Source: Thermodesulfovibrio sp. 3907-1M (lineage in GTDB: Bacteria; Nitrospirota; Thermodesulfovibrionia; Thermodesulfovibrionales; Thermodesulfovibrionaceae). From it: a stretch of DNA of 64,000 bases. The stretch lies in the NCBI RefSeq assembly GCF_040450955.1, contig NZ_CP144373.1:186001-250000 (forward strand). The letters are read 5' to 3'. The notes under the pieces were generated by a model, which saw only the letters and a list, made by a program, of their open reading frames with translations, searched no databases and was not told the origin of the DNA. This document shows, one piece after another, positions 16,994-25,196 of this stretch (its first letter is position 1; every line of letters starts with the position of its first letter). Made by a program: the position numbers and the translations under genes.

Positions 16994-18919
16994 TGCGTAT
17001 AAATATAAAAATTCGGATGCAAGTAGAAATAAATTTTTTGTCTTTTCGTAGTTTGATTTCCAAAACTTAAATATACCTGCTTTGTCATTTATCCATTTGA
17101 AATGTTCACACTGTTCTATTTCAGCTAATTGTTCTTTTACTTGTATTAAATTGAAAGACAGAAGATAAGTTTTTAAGTTTTCTATAGTTTCTTCATTAAC
17201 AAAAAAGTCATGAGGCAAAGGTTCTTCAATGAAATTGATCAACTTCTCAATTTCTGGCATGGAGTTTTTAAAAACTTTACAATTTAGCAACTCTGTTGGG
17301 TTAAAGCTTAACATTTCAAAAAGTTTTCTATATTTAAGTACGAAATTTTCAATTAATATCTTGTCTTTATTAACAAAAAGAGAAAGTATTTTTTCTATAA
17401 GCGTTTTATTCTTTAGTTTTGAAGAAAGTCTTAAAAAATCTTCGTAAAATGTAGAAAACTGTTGGGAGTTTTTTAGTTCTACAAGTTTAGTTTTGTCTAA
17501 ATTCATGTTCAGAATTTGTTTTTCCCATTTTTCATACCGGTCTATAATATCTACCAAAAGCTTTAAGTTATCTCGGGCATGAAGTTTATATTTTTCTTCA
17601 AAATTTATTATTTTTTTTGTTATATCATTTATAATTTTATCTATATCCGAAGTGTCATAATTTAAATCTGATAGTTTTGAAATTTCTATTAACATTTTAT
17701 TTTTTAGATCGCTATATTTGTTTTTTAAATCTTTCAGTGTATTTAAAGAATCCATAAATTCATAATAATTTTGCAATATTTCTTCTTTTAAATTCTGGTA
17801 TTTTTCCTCAAGTTGTTGATTCCATTGTATGTTTTCAAGATGCGTGATGAAATTGCTTACTTTTCCTATAGATGCTGATATATTTTCTTTTTTACCACCA
17901 ATAAAGTAAAAGCCATCGTTTGTGTAGATAGGGAGTTTTTTTAGTTGAGGATTTTTATCAGCATCGATAAACTCTCTAGCGGCGTTTTCAACTGCCTTAT
18001 TTGCAGTTGAGGCTACCAAGATAAGGGTTGAATAATCTTCCCCGCCTTTTGCTATATTTATAGCTCTTTCTGTAAGAATGTTAGCAATGATAGACATTAG
18101 AATTGTTGTTTTGCCTGTTCCAGGAGGCCCCTGAACTGCAATAAGATTCTCTCCTTTGGCAAGTTTTTGTAACAGTATTCCCTGCCCATGGCTTAACTCA
18201 AAAGAATGAAATGTTCCATACCAAATTGTATCATCCGCTTTGTTGTAGTCTTCAAAACTTATCTGCTGCTTTTCGTATAAATATCTGTATGCCGCAGAAT
18301 TAGGAAACTTTTCGGGATCAAATTCATCTTTTTTAAGGACATTTAATTGTTTCTTTATCTTTACGCTTTCAATTATTTCTAATTTGCTGTCAAGAATTAT
18401 GAAATCTTTGTTCCAGAGTTCAAATTTACCAAAGGGATAATATACTTTTAACGTTCTTTTACAGTAATCTTTAAGATTTAAAAAAGCAGTAGCAAAATCA
18501 AGGTTTTCTACTTTTTCTTCCTTGAGAAGCTCTGTAACTATAAAAGTAAGAAGTGGCTTTTTAGTATCAAGACTGTCAAATTCATCAATATCCATTTTAA
18601 ATATATTGATAAATACGGGTTTACACACAACAAAGTTTGTAAGAGTAGCAGTATTAAAGCAAAAGCTATAAAAATTGTTATTTCCGTTTGATTCAAATAT
18701 TGGCATTATAATATCACCAATCTTTGCGGAAAAGTTTAAAACAAAAAGAGGGTAGTAATAGTAATCATTGTTTGAAATTTTTTCTCTGATAATTGGGAAA
18801 AGACAATAGAAAGTTTCTTCTCTGTCAAAATCATCGTCTAAAATTCTTTTTATTTTTTCTTTTATATCTGATTCTTTTTCGTTGAATTCATTATTAGAAG
18901 TTTTATTTTTTTTGGTCAA
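16967..18919 (-). CDS. Truncated UPF1/Dna2-type SF1 helicase (Walker A half)
   Basis: 650 aa from a TTG start. Residues about 225-300 carry the Q-like region and Walker A (VQGPPGTGKTTILMSIIANI), then ANKAVENAAREF (motif Ia region). A long coiled-coil-rich insertion fills the rest. No DEAx Walker B, GDxxQ or motif V/VI follows, so the C-terminal RecA domain of this family is missing. The frame ends in an A6 run, with an open continuation in another frame (see 16621-16993). Overlaps the upstream small gene by 17 bases. Probably a decayed or reduced helicase. Confidence 0.6.
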   Translation of the reverse strand: MTKKNKTSNNEFNEKESDIKEKIKRILDDDFDREETFYCLFPIIREKISNNDYYYYPLFVLNFSAKIGDIIMPIFESNGNNNFYSFCFNTATLTNFVVCKPVFINIFKMDIDEFDSLDTKKPLLTFIVTELLKEEKVENLDFATAFLNLKDYCKRTLKVYYPFGKFELWNKDFIILDSKLEIIESVKIKKQLNVLKKDEFDPEKFPNSAAYRYLYEKQQISFEDYNKADDTIWYGTFHSFELSHGQGILLQKLAKGENLIAVQGPPGTGKTTILMSIIANILTERAINIAKGGEDYSTLILVASTANKAVENAAREFIDADKNPQLKKLPIYTNDGFYFIGGKKENISASIGKVSNFITHLENIQWNQQLEEKYQNLKEEILQNYYEFMDSLNTLKDLKNKYSDLKNKMLIEISKLSDLNYDTSDIDKIINDITKKIINFEEKYKLHARDNLKLLVDIIDRYEKWEKQILNMNLDKTKLVELKNSQQFSTFYEDFLRLSSKLKNKTLIEKILSLFVNKDKILIENFVLKYRKLFEMLSFNPTELLNCKVFKNSMPEIEKLINFIEEPLPHDFFVNEETIENLKTYLLSFNLIQVKEQLAEIEQCEHFKWINDKAGIFKFWKSNYEKTKNLFLLASEFLYLYALKNRAYII

Positions 18920-19160
18920 TAAAATTATTTATTTCCTGTGAGTTTTTCACTGTTTGCGTAACTATATGTTTTATATAGTCAAGATTGTGGAATTTTATAA
19001 CTAACTCTGTACCATTTGATTTTATCATGCTGTTTATAATATTTAAGTCATTATAGTAAGTGTCATGTGGAACATTTTTTTCATTAATTTTTAAATTAAC
19101 TAATTCCTCTAATCTTATATATTCAAGCCACGCATTGATTAAATCAGAGTGCCTAAGCAA
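18903..19160 (-). CDS. Hypothetical small protein before the helicase
   Basis: 85 aa, TTG start with GGAGGT just upstream. Helical, charged, no recognised motif. Co-transcribed with the helicase gene (17-base overlap) from a box-type promoter at 19191-19207. Confidence 0.5.
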   Translation of the reverse strand: MLRHSDLINAWLEYIRLEELVNLKINEKNVPHDTYYNDLNIINSMIKSNGTELVIKFHNLDYIKHIVTQTVKNSQEINNFIDQKK

Positions 19161-19190
19161 TGTTTTACCTCCGTGGAAGGTGATTTATGC

Positions 19191-19240
19191 ATAAATATTA
19201 CTCATATAAAGAATTTTTTTTCAAGAGTAATATTTATTAA
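19191..19240. promoter_or_regulatory. Divergent pair of AGTAATATTTA promoter boxes
   Basis: On the - strand GAGTAATATTTAT lies at 19191-19203, upstream of the small gene and helicase. On the + strand TCAAGAGTAATATTTATTAA (19221-19240) abuts the ATG at 19241. On the + side TAATAT ends 7 bases before the ATG, which would give a leaderless mRNA. Confidence 0.55.
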
Positions 19241-20968
19241 ATGAGAGTAAAAAGGGCTTTTTCAAGTGCCATTCGCCCTGTTAAGGAAAAAGTGTACTTT
19301 TTCATCCCTTACAATGAAAGTATCATTTCTCTTTTTAAGCAACACAAGCTCAGATGGTCTCCAGAGTATCGTGCGTGGTATCTTGATTTAAATTATTTCT
19401 CATCTGTAGAAAATTTTATTGAGTCAAACAGTCAAATATTAAACCTTTATCCTGAAGAAGAGGTTATTTATCTTACGCAGTATCTTAAAGACTATTACAA
19501 CAAACTCAACAATGTTATAGAGTTAAGCAGAAAAGCAGATACAAACTTCCCTGTTCCTGTTCCTCAGGGTCTTTCCTATTATCCATATCAGCGTGCGGGG
19601 GTGGAATTCCTTGTTCGCAAGAAAAATGTTCTGCTTGCAGACTCAATGGGACTTGGTAAAAGCATTCAAACAGCTGGCTACTTTAACTGGCTTTTGAAAC
19701 AAAAAATCTACCCTAAAGCATTGGTAATCTGCCCTGCATCAGTAAAATACAATTGGCTTAAAGAATTAAATAAATGGCTAATTGAACCTTTAAAAATTGA
19801 AGTTGTTGAAGGTAAAAATGGATTCACTCAGGAAACTGCTGTTCATATTTACATTTTAAATTACGACATACTGAAGGATAAGCATTTTTACAACCTTAAC
19901 TGCATAGTGCTTGATGAAGCTCACTACATTAAAAATCCTGAAGCTCAAAGAACAAAGGAAGTTGTGAGAATTTGTAGAAGCAACCCCCACGCAAAAATCA
20001 TCGCCCTTACAGGAACTCCCATGCTTAACAGACCTGTGGAACTTTTCCCGATTCTTAATTTGTTATATCCTGAAAGGTTTAATGATTTCTTTAAGTTTAC
20101 TTTCAGATACTGTGCGGCACATAGAAAAGAAATACCGACAAAGCAGGGAATTAAAAAAGTATGGGACTTCTCTGGTGCATCAAACGTTGAGGAACTTGGA
20201 AGAATTCTAAGATCAACTGTAATGCTCAGAAGGGAGAAAAAGGATGTTCTCAGAGAATTGCCAGATAAAATTAGAACAGTTGTCCCTGTTAAACAAACTG
20301 TAAGCAACAGTTTCTTATCCCTTGAAGAAAGAACAAAAAACATTATAAACCAGATTCAGGAAATAAATAAGAAAATAAAGCAAATAAAGAAAGAAAACAA
20401 CAAAGAACTCTTACAGCAACTGAAAGCTGAAAAACTCCGCATACGCTCTGTTGCACTTCCATTAATAAACGAATACAGAAGAATGGCTTTTGAGGAAAAG
20501 AAGGATGTCATCGTGCAATTCCTTGAAGACACCCTTAACAATGAAAAAGTCGTTGTTTTTACACATCACAGAGATGTTGCAAAATTTTTCGGAGAAACAT
20601 TCCATCATCTCAAACCACCCGTTCTTACAGGGGAAACATCTGCAAGGGATAGACAGGCAATGGTTGAGTATTTTCAGTCTGGTAAATCTCCTCTGTTCAT
20701 AGCTACAATCATGGCTGCTGCTGAAGGCATTACACTTACTGAGGCAAGTACCGTTGTTTTTGCTGAATACGAATGGACTCCTGCGAAAATGCTACAAGCT
20801 GAAGATAGACTCCACCGTATCGGGCAGAAAAATACAGTCAACAGTTACTGGTTTGCACTGGTTAACAGTATAGATGAAATGTTCATCAATAAAATAGTGG
20901 AAAAACTTGAAATCCAGAAAAGTGTAATGATGGATAATGAATCTGAAGAAATTTTTATGATGGTTTAA
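19241..20968 (+). CDS. SNF2-family (SMARCAL1-like) DNA-dependent ATPase
   Basis: 575 aa. An N-terminal HARP-like region (residues about 10-65, with RWSPEYRAWYLDLNYF) precedes the SNF2 core: YPYQRAGVEFL, Walker A DSMGLGKSIQT, Walker B LDEAHYIKN, ALTGTPMLNRP, and motif VI EDRLHRIGQKN. Such proteins remodel or anneal DNA (fork reversal in the SMARCAL1 family). There is no Shine-Dalgarno before the ATG, consistent with a leaderless start. The function in the element may be replication or repair during transfer (inference). Confidence 0.85.
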   Translation: MRVKRAFSSAIRPVKEKVYFFIPYNESIISLFKQHKLRWSPEYRAWYLDLNYFSSVENFIESNSQILNLYPEEEVIYLTQYLKDYYNKLNNVIELSRKADTNFPVPVPQGLSYYPYQRAGVEFLVRKKNVLLADSMGLGKSIQTAGYFNWLLKQKIYPKALVICPASVKYNWLKELNKWLIEPLKIEVVEGKNGFTQETAVHIYILNYDILKDKHFYNLNCIVLDEAHYIKNPEAQRTKEVVRICRSNPHAKIIALTGTPMLNRPVELFPILNLLYPERFNDFFKFTFRYCAAHRKEIPTKQGIKKVWDFSGASNVEELGRILRSTVMLRREKKDVLRELPDKIRTVVPVKQTVSNSFLSLEERTKNIINQIQEINKKIKQIKKENNKELLQQLKAEKLRIRSVALPLINEYRRMAFEEKKDVIVQFLEDTLNNEKVVVFTHHRDVAKFFGETFHHLKPPVLTGETSARDRQAMVEYFQSGKSPLFIATIMAAAEGITLTEASTVVFAEYEWTPAKMLQAEDRLHRIGQKNTVNSYWFALVNSIDEMFINKIVEKLEIQKSVMMDNESEEIFMMV

Positions 20969-21161
20969 AAATTTTTCTCAGTTTCTTTCCAGACTTCTTT
21001 AAAGTTTTTCGATCAACAATAGACATTCCACATGTATTGCACTCATAAATTACATAATTAGAAATAGTTACAGATTTCCTTTTACAGAAAAGGGTTTCAT
21101 TTTTAATTTTCCTCTCCATTATTCCATCTTTGCAGAAAAGACACTTTTTAAATTTTTGCAT
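20955..21161 (-). CDS. YgiT-type double-CxxC zinc-finger protein
   Basis: 68 aa. CLFCKDGIMERK and YECNTCGMSIVDRK form two CxxC knuckles spaced as in the N-terminal zinc domain of MqsA/YgiT antitoxins, but no DNA-binding Xre domain follows. Tail-to-tail overlap of 14 bases with the SNF2 gene; 7 bases after the KOW gene, so likely the last gene of the parR operon or of the KOW transcript. Confidence 0.55.
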   Translation of the reverse strand: MQKFKKCLFCKDGIMERKIKNETLFCKRKSVTISNYVIYECNTCGMSIVDRKTLKKSGKKLRKIFKPS

Positions 21162-21168
21162 TTTTCAA

Positions 21169-21582
21169 TTAAAAAACACTAACAATTTTTTCAACTTCAT
21201 CATATTCAACAACGTCCTTTACAATTCTTCCCCAGACTGCTATCTCAACTTCAAGGTTCTGTTTATTTACAGTTTTTACAATTCCTACTAATCCCTCATA
21301 TTGTCCTTTAACGAATTTTACCGTGTCTCCTGCTTTAAATCCTGCAGAAGGAGTAACAACTTCCACAAGAGAATTAAACCCTTTAAGAAATTTTTTGAAA
21401 TCATCAACAATTTCAATATGAAAGTGTTTTTTTATCTCTTGAGGGATAAACTTTTGAGGGTCTTTCATAGTGATAACTGCCTCTGGGAATTCAGTATCAA
21501 AAACCAAACAATTTTCTTTTAATAAAAGACTTTTTAAAATTTTAATGTATTTAGCGTTTTTAGCATAAACAAGAAATGCCAT
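21169..21582 (-). CDS. Spt5/NusG-like KOW-domain protein
   Basis: 137 aa. The N-terminal half fits a degenerate NGN domain. The C-terminal KOW domain is clear: GFKAGDTVKFVKGQYEGLVG, with VEIAVWGRIVKDVVEYDEV after it, closer in style to archaeal Spt5 than to housekeeping NusG. NusG paralogues on mobile elements act as dedicated elongation or antitermination factors. No Shine-Dalgarno; GGTAATATT lies 7 bases before the ATG. Confidence 0.65.
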   Translation of the reverse strand: MAFLVYAKNAKYIKILKSLLLKENCLVFDTEFPEAVITMKDPQKFIPQEIKKHFHIEIVDDFKKFLKGFNSLVEVVTPSAGFKAGDTVKFVKGQYEGLVGIVKTVNKQNLEVEIAVWGRIVKDVVEYDEVEKIVSVF

Positions 21583-21600
21583 ATAGTGAATATTACCTTA
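21583..21600 (-). promoter_or_regulatory. Box-type promoter, leaderless start of the KOW gene
   Basis: Read on the - strand: AAGGTAATATTCACTAT directly before ATG 21582. It overlaps the parM stop. TAATAT ends 7 bases from the start codon. Confidence 0.4.
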
Positions 21601-22530
21601 TAACTGTTGCAAGTAAATTTTATACCCTCTTGCATTTGCAAATTGAGGCTCATCAGGGATAAAAGCTCCCTCTATCATATCCTTAACATATACAGCACCA
21701 CCACCGGTTATAACAATAGCTGAAATGGAATCAATTTCAAAGTAGTTGTTTTTAAGCGTAATTGAATACTCCTTTATTCTTCTTGCCAGTTCAGGGATAT
21801 AAAATTTTTCAAGAACATGTTGAGCGTCAAACTTATACTCTTTACCAAAATATGTAAAACTTCCCTTTTTTAATATTGACTCTGCAAGTACAGGGGTTAT
21901 AAATTCTCCGTACTTTTCTGAAAAATCAGAACAAATCCTGCTTAATAAAAGTTCCATCCCTGAAGGATAACTCTCCGAAGCTCTGGGAATAAACTTGCCT
22001 TCTTTTATGAAGATCATATCCACTGTGTAATAACCAATGTCTATTACAATTACATCCTTATCCACAAATTCAGGGTTGTTATATACAAAATCAATGTAAG
22101 CTCCCACTCCTTGCGGGACAAAAGCTACTTTATCAGGAATAGGGATAAAATTTTTGTTTATTGACAATTCTGCTCTTTCAAGATTGTTTCTGAGCAGTAT
22201 TGTTTTTCTTTCGTTATAAAGGGCAGGGGGCAATCCAAGTGCTATACCTGATAAAACAGAATTGGTTTTCCTGTATATTTCATTCAAACAGTATCCAATT
22301 ATCGCATAGTAAGACTCACTACCGACAAAATCTTTGGTTACCTGCATTCTGGGTAAAGCATCAGGACCAACAAGGTATCCATTGCCATTCACATACACAA
22401 CATCAGGAGACTTTCCAAATACTTTCTCAGAATGAATGTAAGGTTCCACAGTGGTTTTAAAAATGAATTGACCACCATCATAAACGACCTTTGTATAACC
22501 GTAGCCTATATCAATTCCTGCAAAACTCAT
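21598..22530 (-). CDS. parM: ParM-like actin-family segregation ATPase
   Basis: 310 aa. Actin-fold motifs: phosphate 1 GIDIGYGYTKVVYDG at the N terminus, phosphate 2 VIVIDIGYYTVDMIF (about residue 162), adenosine motif AIVITGGGAVYVKD near 275. ParM filaments push plasmid copies apart when capped by ParR bound at parC. GGAGG-type Shine-Dalgarno. Third gene of the operon parR-X-parM. Confidence 0.85.
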   Translation of the reverse strand: MSFAGIDIGYGYTKVVYDGGQFIFKTTVEPYIHSEKVFGKSPDVVYVNGNGYLVGPDALPRMQVTKDFVGSESYYAIIGYCLNEIYRKTNSVLSGIALGLPPALYNERKTILLRNNLERAELSINKNFIPIPDKVAFVPQGVGAYIDFVYNNPEFVDKDVIVIDIGYYTVDMIFIKEGKFIPRASESYPSGMELLLSRICSDFSEKYGEFITPVLAESILKKGSFTYFGKEYKFDAQHVLEKFYIPELARRIKEYSITLKNNYFEIDSISAIVITGGGAVYVKDMIEGAFIPDEPQFANARGYKIYLQQL

Positions 22531-22544
22531 TAAGGCATCCTCCT

Positions 22545-23276
22545 TTATAAAATTTTTTTAATAATGCTTTTTGAAAAGAAACTTTTCAGTATATTGAAGC
22601 TGGAAAAATCCATGTAAATAGTCTCAAGTTCGTTGCCCGATATTTCAATTTGCTTATTTTTTCTGTGGTTAATTAATTTGAAGTAGTTTGTGTAGTAATC
22701 TTTTTTCCAGCCAGAAGTGTCTTCTCTTTTTAATATTCTATTTTCAGGAATTATTTCTATATGCGGAAATTTCCTGAAAAGCAGGCTTTTTGTTTTCTCG
22801 TAAAGTTCTTTCAGTTTAAAATCTATCTGATACTCATTATATTCAACCCCGTGCAGGATCGCATCTCCTGTGCAATAAAATAAAACCTTTGCTATTGCAG
22901 TTCTGTGATTTCCCTCTCCTGAAATAAAAATTTTGTCATTTATTTTTGTGTAATGCATTACAGGTTCTTTTTTTGTTTTCTGAAAGTAGTAGTCAGGATT
23001 TTCAGCTAAAAGAGAAAGGTTTAAGGGCATTCTCTTACCTGCTTTAAGCATATCTATCCATGTTATTCCTATGTAATCAGGATGAGCAGTCCCTTTAACC
23101 TGAAAAACATTTACAGACTCAGAGTTTGACCAGTAATGGTAGGTTACAAACTTTTCCAGAGAACTTATTTCAGGATAAGGTTCAATGGTTTCATTTAAGA
23201 GACAGTTCTGTTTTTTTATCCATGCTATTACATCATCAGTATTGTTGGCTATAAGAAGATGTGGCTTTTCTAACAT
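22545..23276 (-). CDS. Unknown protein with ParB/Srx-like GxGNHR motif, between parR and parM
   Basis: 243 aa. The centre reads YTKINDKIFISGEGNHRTAI, which resembles the Gx(G/N)HR loop of the ParB/sulfiredoxin fold (nuclease or nucleotide-binding). The remainder is unfamiliar and very basic near the C terminus. It overlaps the parR stop by one base and lies 14 bases before parM, so it is made together with both. Fold and role are inference. Confidence 0.5.
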   Translation of the reverse strand: MLEKPHLLIANNTDDVIAWIKKQNCLLNETIEPYPEISSLEKFVTYHYWSNSESVNVFQVKGTAHPDYIGITWIDMLKAGKRMPLNLSLLAENPDYYFQKTKKEPVMHYTKINDKIFISGEGNHRTAIAKVLFYCTGDAILHGVEYNEYQIDFKLKELYEKTKSLLFRKFPHIEIIPENRILKREDTSGWKKDYYTNYFKLINHRKNKQIEISGNELETIYMDFSSFNILKSFFSKSIIKKIL

Positions 23277-23614
23277 TAAAAACCTCCAAAGAGCTTAGAA
23301 ATATTTAACCTTGTTTTTTCTTTATTATTAACTTCCTGATTATTAACTTCTTGAATATCAACTGCTTGATTATTAATTACCTGATGATTTTGAACAGGAG
23401 TCTCTTGTTTTTTATTGTTGATATTTACCTGTTCGGATAAATTTAAATTTTTACTTTGAGATTGAGTTAAGACATAGTTCACCAGATTTGAACTCACAAT
23501 CCTCACCACTTCAACCAAAAATTGAGACCTAAAAGCTTTAGGGACTCTTTCAATAATTTGAATAACATCCAAATCTGTTTCGGTGTCTAATGTGAATTTA
23601 AATGTCTTTTTCAT
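23276..23614 (-). CDS. parR: ParR-like centromere-binding adaptor
   Basis: 112 aa. The N-terminal about 45 residues look like a ribbon-helix-helix ParR domain (FKFTLDTETDLDVIQIIERV, AFRSQFLVEVVRIV). A low-complexity Asn/Gln/Val linker built of repeated 'NNQEV' follows, then a C-terminal hydrophobic tail LNISKLFGGF, as expected for the ParM-binding peptide of ParR. The iteron region lies immediately upstream. The start codon is 6 bases from a TAATAT box. Confidence 0.75.
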   Translation of the reverse strand: MKKTFKFTLDTETDLDVIQIIERVPKAFRSQFLVEVVRIVSSNLVNYVLTQSQSKNLNLSEQVNINNKKQETPVQNHQVINNQAVDIQEVNNQEVNNKEKTRLNISKLFGGF

Positions 23615-23631
23615 AGTTATATATTACTTTT
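23615..23631 (-). promoter_or_regulatory. Box-type promoter of the parR-X-parM operon
   Basis: Read on the - strand: GCAAAAGTAATATATAACT directly before ATG 23614; TAATAT ends 6 bases from the start codon and no Shine-Dalgarno is present. It lies next to the iterons, so ParR binding would repress it (inference from ParMRC systems). Confidence 0.5.
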
Positions 23632-23657
23632 GCAGTCTTAAGATTAATTGTAAATGC

Positions 23658-23859
23658 AGGTAAAGATAGGGTAAGGATAAGGTAAGGATTGATAAAGATA
23701 GGGTAAGGGCGGGTAAAGACCGGGTAAGGACTTTTTTAATCATCTTTTATTGAGGGAAAGTGCTTTACCTATACTTTACCCGCCCTTACACATACTTTAA
23801 CTGTCTTTACCTATACTTTAGCAATCCTTATCTGAGTTCTAAAGACCGGGTTAGGACTT
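23658..23859. repeat. parC: parC-like centromere: two opposed iteron arrays
   Basis: Array 1 (23658-23731): seven 10-11 bp repeats around GGGTAAGGATA or GGTAAAGATA. Array 2 (23762-23833): about seven repeats of the same kind in opposite orientation. A further near-copy (19 of 20 bases) of 23714-23733 stands at 23840-23859. Helical spacing and a place upstream of parR match R1-type parC, which also has two blocks of 11-bp repeats. Confidence 0.75.
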
Positions 23860-24120
23860 CTTGAAGAGTTTTTGGGTTAAAAATTCTTTTCTTGGTGTCC
23901 CTTGAGGGTAAAGGTATAAATCATTATTTTCAAAGACCCAAATTCTGCCACAATTGATACAAATAAACATTTTTGAAAAATATTTTTTAGGTTTCTTACC
24001 ATTAGCTAAAGCCTTTTCTGGATTATAGCGTTTAGGAATGTCTAACTTATCTGCCATATACAGAAATCCATCACAACGGGGACAGCGGAAAGAAAAATCA
24101 TAATCACCATTTTTTCGCAT
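23851..24120 (-). CDS. Zinc-ribbon protein
   Basis: 89 aa. CPRCDGFLYM near residue 13 and CINCGRIWVFE near 53 form a four-Cys zinc ribbon. A basic PKRYNPEKALANGKKPKKY stretch lies between them. AAAGGGGG Shine-Dalgarno. Possible nucleic-acid binder; the family is unknown to me. Confidence 0.55.
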   Translation of the reverse strand: MRKNGDYDFSFRCPRCDGFLYMADKLDIPKRYNPEKALANGKKPKKYFSKMFICINCGRIWVFENNDLYLYPQGTPRKEFLTQKLFKKS

Positions 24121-24155
24121 AAAACCCCCTTTGTTTTTAGTTTTTTGGCAAATTA

Positions 24156-24192
24156 ATTATTACCTCATAAAGCAAAGAGTAATATATAAATA
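24156..24192. promoter_or_regulatory. Divergent promoter boxes
   Basis: On the - strand GAGGTAATAATTA (about 24154-24166) serves the zinc-ribbon gene. On the + strand CAAAGAGTAATATATAAATA (24173-24192) serves the gene at 24344. Confidence 0.45.
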
Positions 24193-24198
24193 GCACTA

Positions 24199-24343
24199 AG
24201 TTAAGTAGATCACTCGAACAATACCCTTTCCCCTCCGAAGGGTTTTTCTCCCATTAGGGAGAAATTCATTCCTTCTGGAGGGCTTAATTTCGTAAATAAG
24301 CCGCATTAGCGGCTCAAAAATAAAACCTTCAGGAGGAAAAAAA
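24199..24343 (+). promoter_or_regulatory. Structured 5' leader (copy B) with hairpins
   Basis: AGTTAAGTAG at 24199-24208 and TCGAA at 24214-24218 match leader copies A, C and D. The stem-closing pair appears to change from G-C to A-T here. Three hairpins follow: ACCCTT/AAGGGT (24223-24243) running straight into TTTTT like a terminator, TTTCTCCC/GGGAGAAA (24245-24264), and AGCCGC/GCGGCT (24299-24314). The first could be an attenuator. Confidence 0.5.
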
Positions 24344-24676
24344 ATGGTTGAAAGAATTGAAAACTTAAGAAAACTTTTAAGCAGTCTTTCACTCCCAGCA
24401 GAGAAAGCACAGGAAATAATTAACAATGAACCGCTGTTCTTCTACATCAATACCAGAAAATTCGGGTTCACTTGTTTGATTGGAACAATTACCAACAGTG
24501 CATCACGCAAGGTCTTTGAATATTTTGAAGCATTTCAAGAATTTGGGGAAGTGGATATTCAAGATAGTGGGATTGCAAGAATTGTAAAAATTTATGGAGT
24601 TACAGAAGATTTAGAAAAAATTAAAGAAATAGTTATGACTATCAAAAAAACCTTAAAAAAAGAAAGGGGGATTTAA
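24344..24676 (+). CDS. Hypothetical protein of the leader regulon
   Basis: 110 aa, AGGAGG Shine-Dalgarno. Helical start (MVERIENLRKLLSSLSLPAE), then a mixed alpha/beta part with FGFTCLIGTITNSAS and a Lys-rich C terminus. Not recognised. The long structured leader suggests tight post-initiation control. Confidence 0.5.
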   Translation: MVERIENLRKLLSSLSLPAEKAQEIINNEPLFFYINTRKFGFTCLIGTITNSASRKVFEYFEAFQEFGEVDIQDSGIARIVKIYGVTEDLEKIKEIVMTIKKTLKKERGI

Positions 24677-24691
24677 TCCCCCTCTTTTCTT
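24662..24691 (+). terminator. Intrinsic terminator
   Basis: AGGGGGATTTAATCCCCCT followed by CTTTTCTTT, overlapping the end of the gene at 24344. Confidence 0.8.
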
Positions 24692-24695
24692 TATG

Positions 24696-24932
24696 TTATT
24701 TTTTCTCTTTTTTTCTTTTATATCTATCCAAACTCACTATTTTGCATGTATGGATATGTGAACCACTTAACATATATTGCTTAAACAGATTCATAATTTC
24801 CCTTTTCTTTTCTCCTACAATTTCCTCTCCATCTCCATTAAAAAGTCTGCCATCAGGGTTATCAGGATTCCAGTCCCTCAAAAAGTCTGCCAGACCATTA
24901 TCGTTAATATTATTAACATTTCTTGTTTTCAT
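24696..24932 (-). CDS. Hypothetical small protein
   Basis: 78 aa. Polar N terminus (NVNNINDNGLADFLRDWNPD) and a very basic end (RYKRKKEKK). Start overlaps the upstream stop (TAGATG). Last of three - strand genes. Unknown. Confidence 0.45.
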   Translation of the reverse strand: MKTRNVNNINDNGLADFLRDWNPDNPDGRLFNGDGEEIVGEKKREIMNLFKQYMLSGSHIHTCKIVSLDRYKRKKEKK

Positions 24933-25183
24933 CTATCCTCCCTATTTATTTCATTTACAAATTTTAAAAATTCCTGTAAATCCTGTTTGGCTATTTTTTC
25001 TGCTTCTTCCAGGGGATAACCATCCTGAAGGTATGCTTTCAGTAATTCCATCTCTTGTTCCTCAGGGGTAGTATTCTCATCTCCAAGATTTATTATCCGA
25101 TAATAGAATTTATCCTCAAGCATCTTTTTAACCAATTTTTTTTCTATTTCGTTGGGTTTATATTTAAAAGCACTTTCTGCCAT
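24929..25183 (-). CDS. Small acidic protein, paralogue of its upstream neighbour
   Basis: About 84 aa from ATG 25183, just past the neighbour's stop; the longer TTG frame from 25222 would overlap it. The part TTPEEQEMELLKAYLQDGYP parallels TEEEEEMALFEGFLKEGYP of the next gene, followed in both by an EEAE/DVAEKKAR helix. Tandem duplication is likely. Function unknown. Confidence 0.5.
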   Translation of the reverse strand: MAESAFKYKPNEIEKKLVKKMLEDKFYYRIINLGDENTTPEEQEMELLKAYLQDGYPLEEAEKIAKQDLQEFLKFVNEINREDR

Positions 25184-25196
25184 CATTAACTCTCTT

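Noticed and set aside
23658-23833. Short regular repeats that could suggest a CRISPR array
   Set aside because: Repeats are only 10-11 bp, contiguous without spacers, and lie upstream of parR: iterons.
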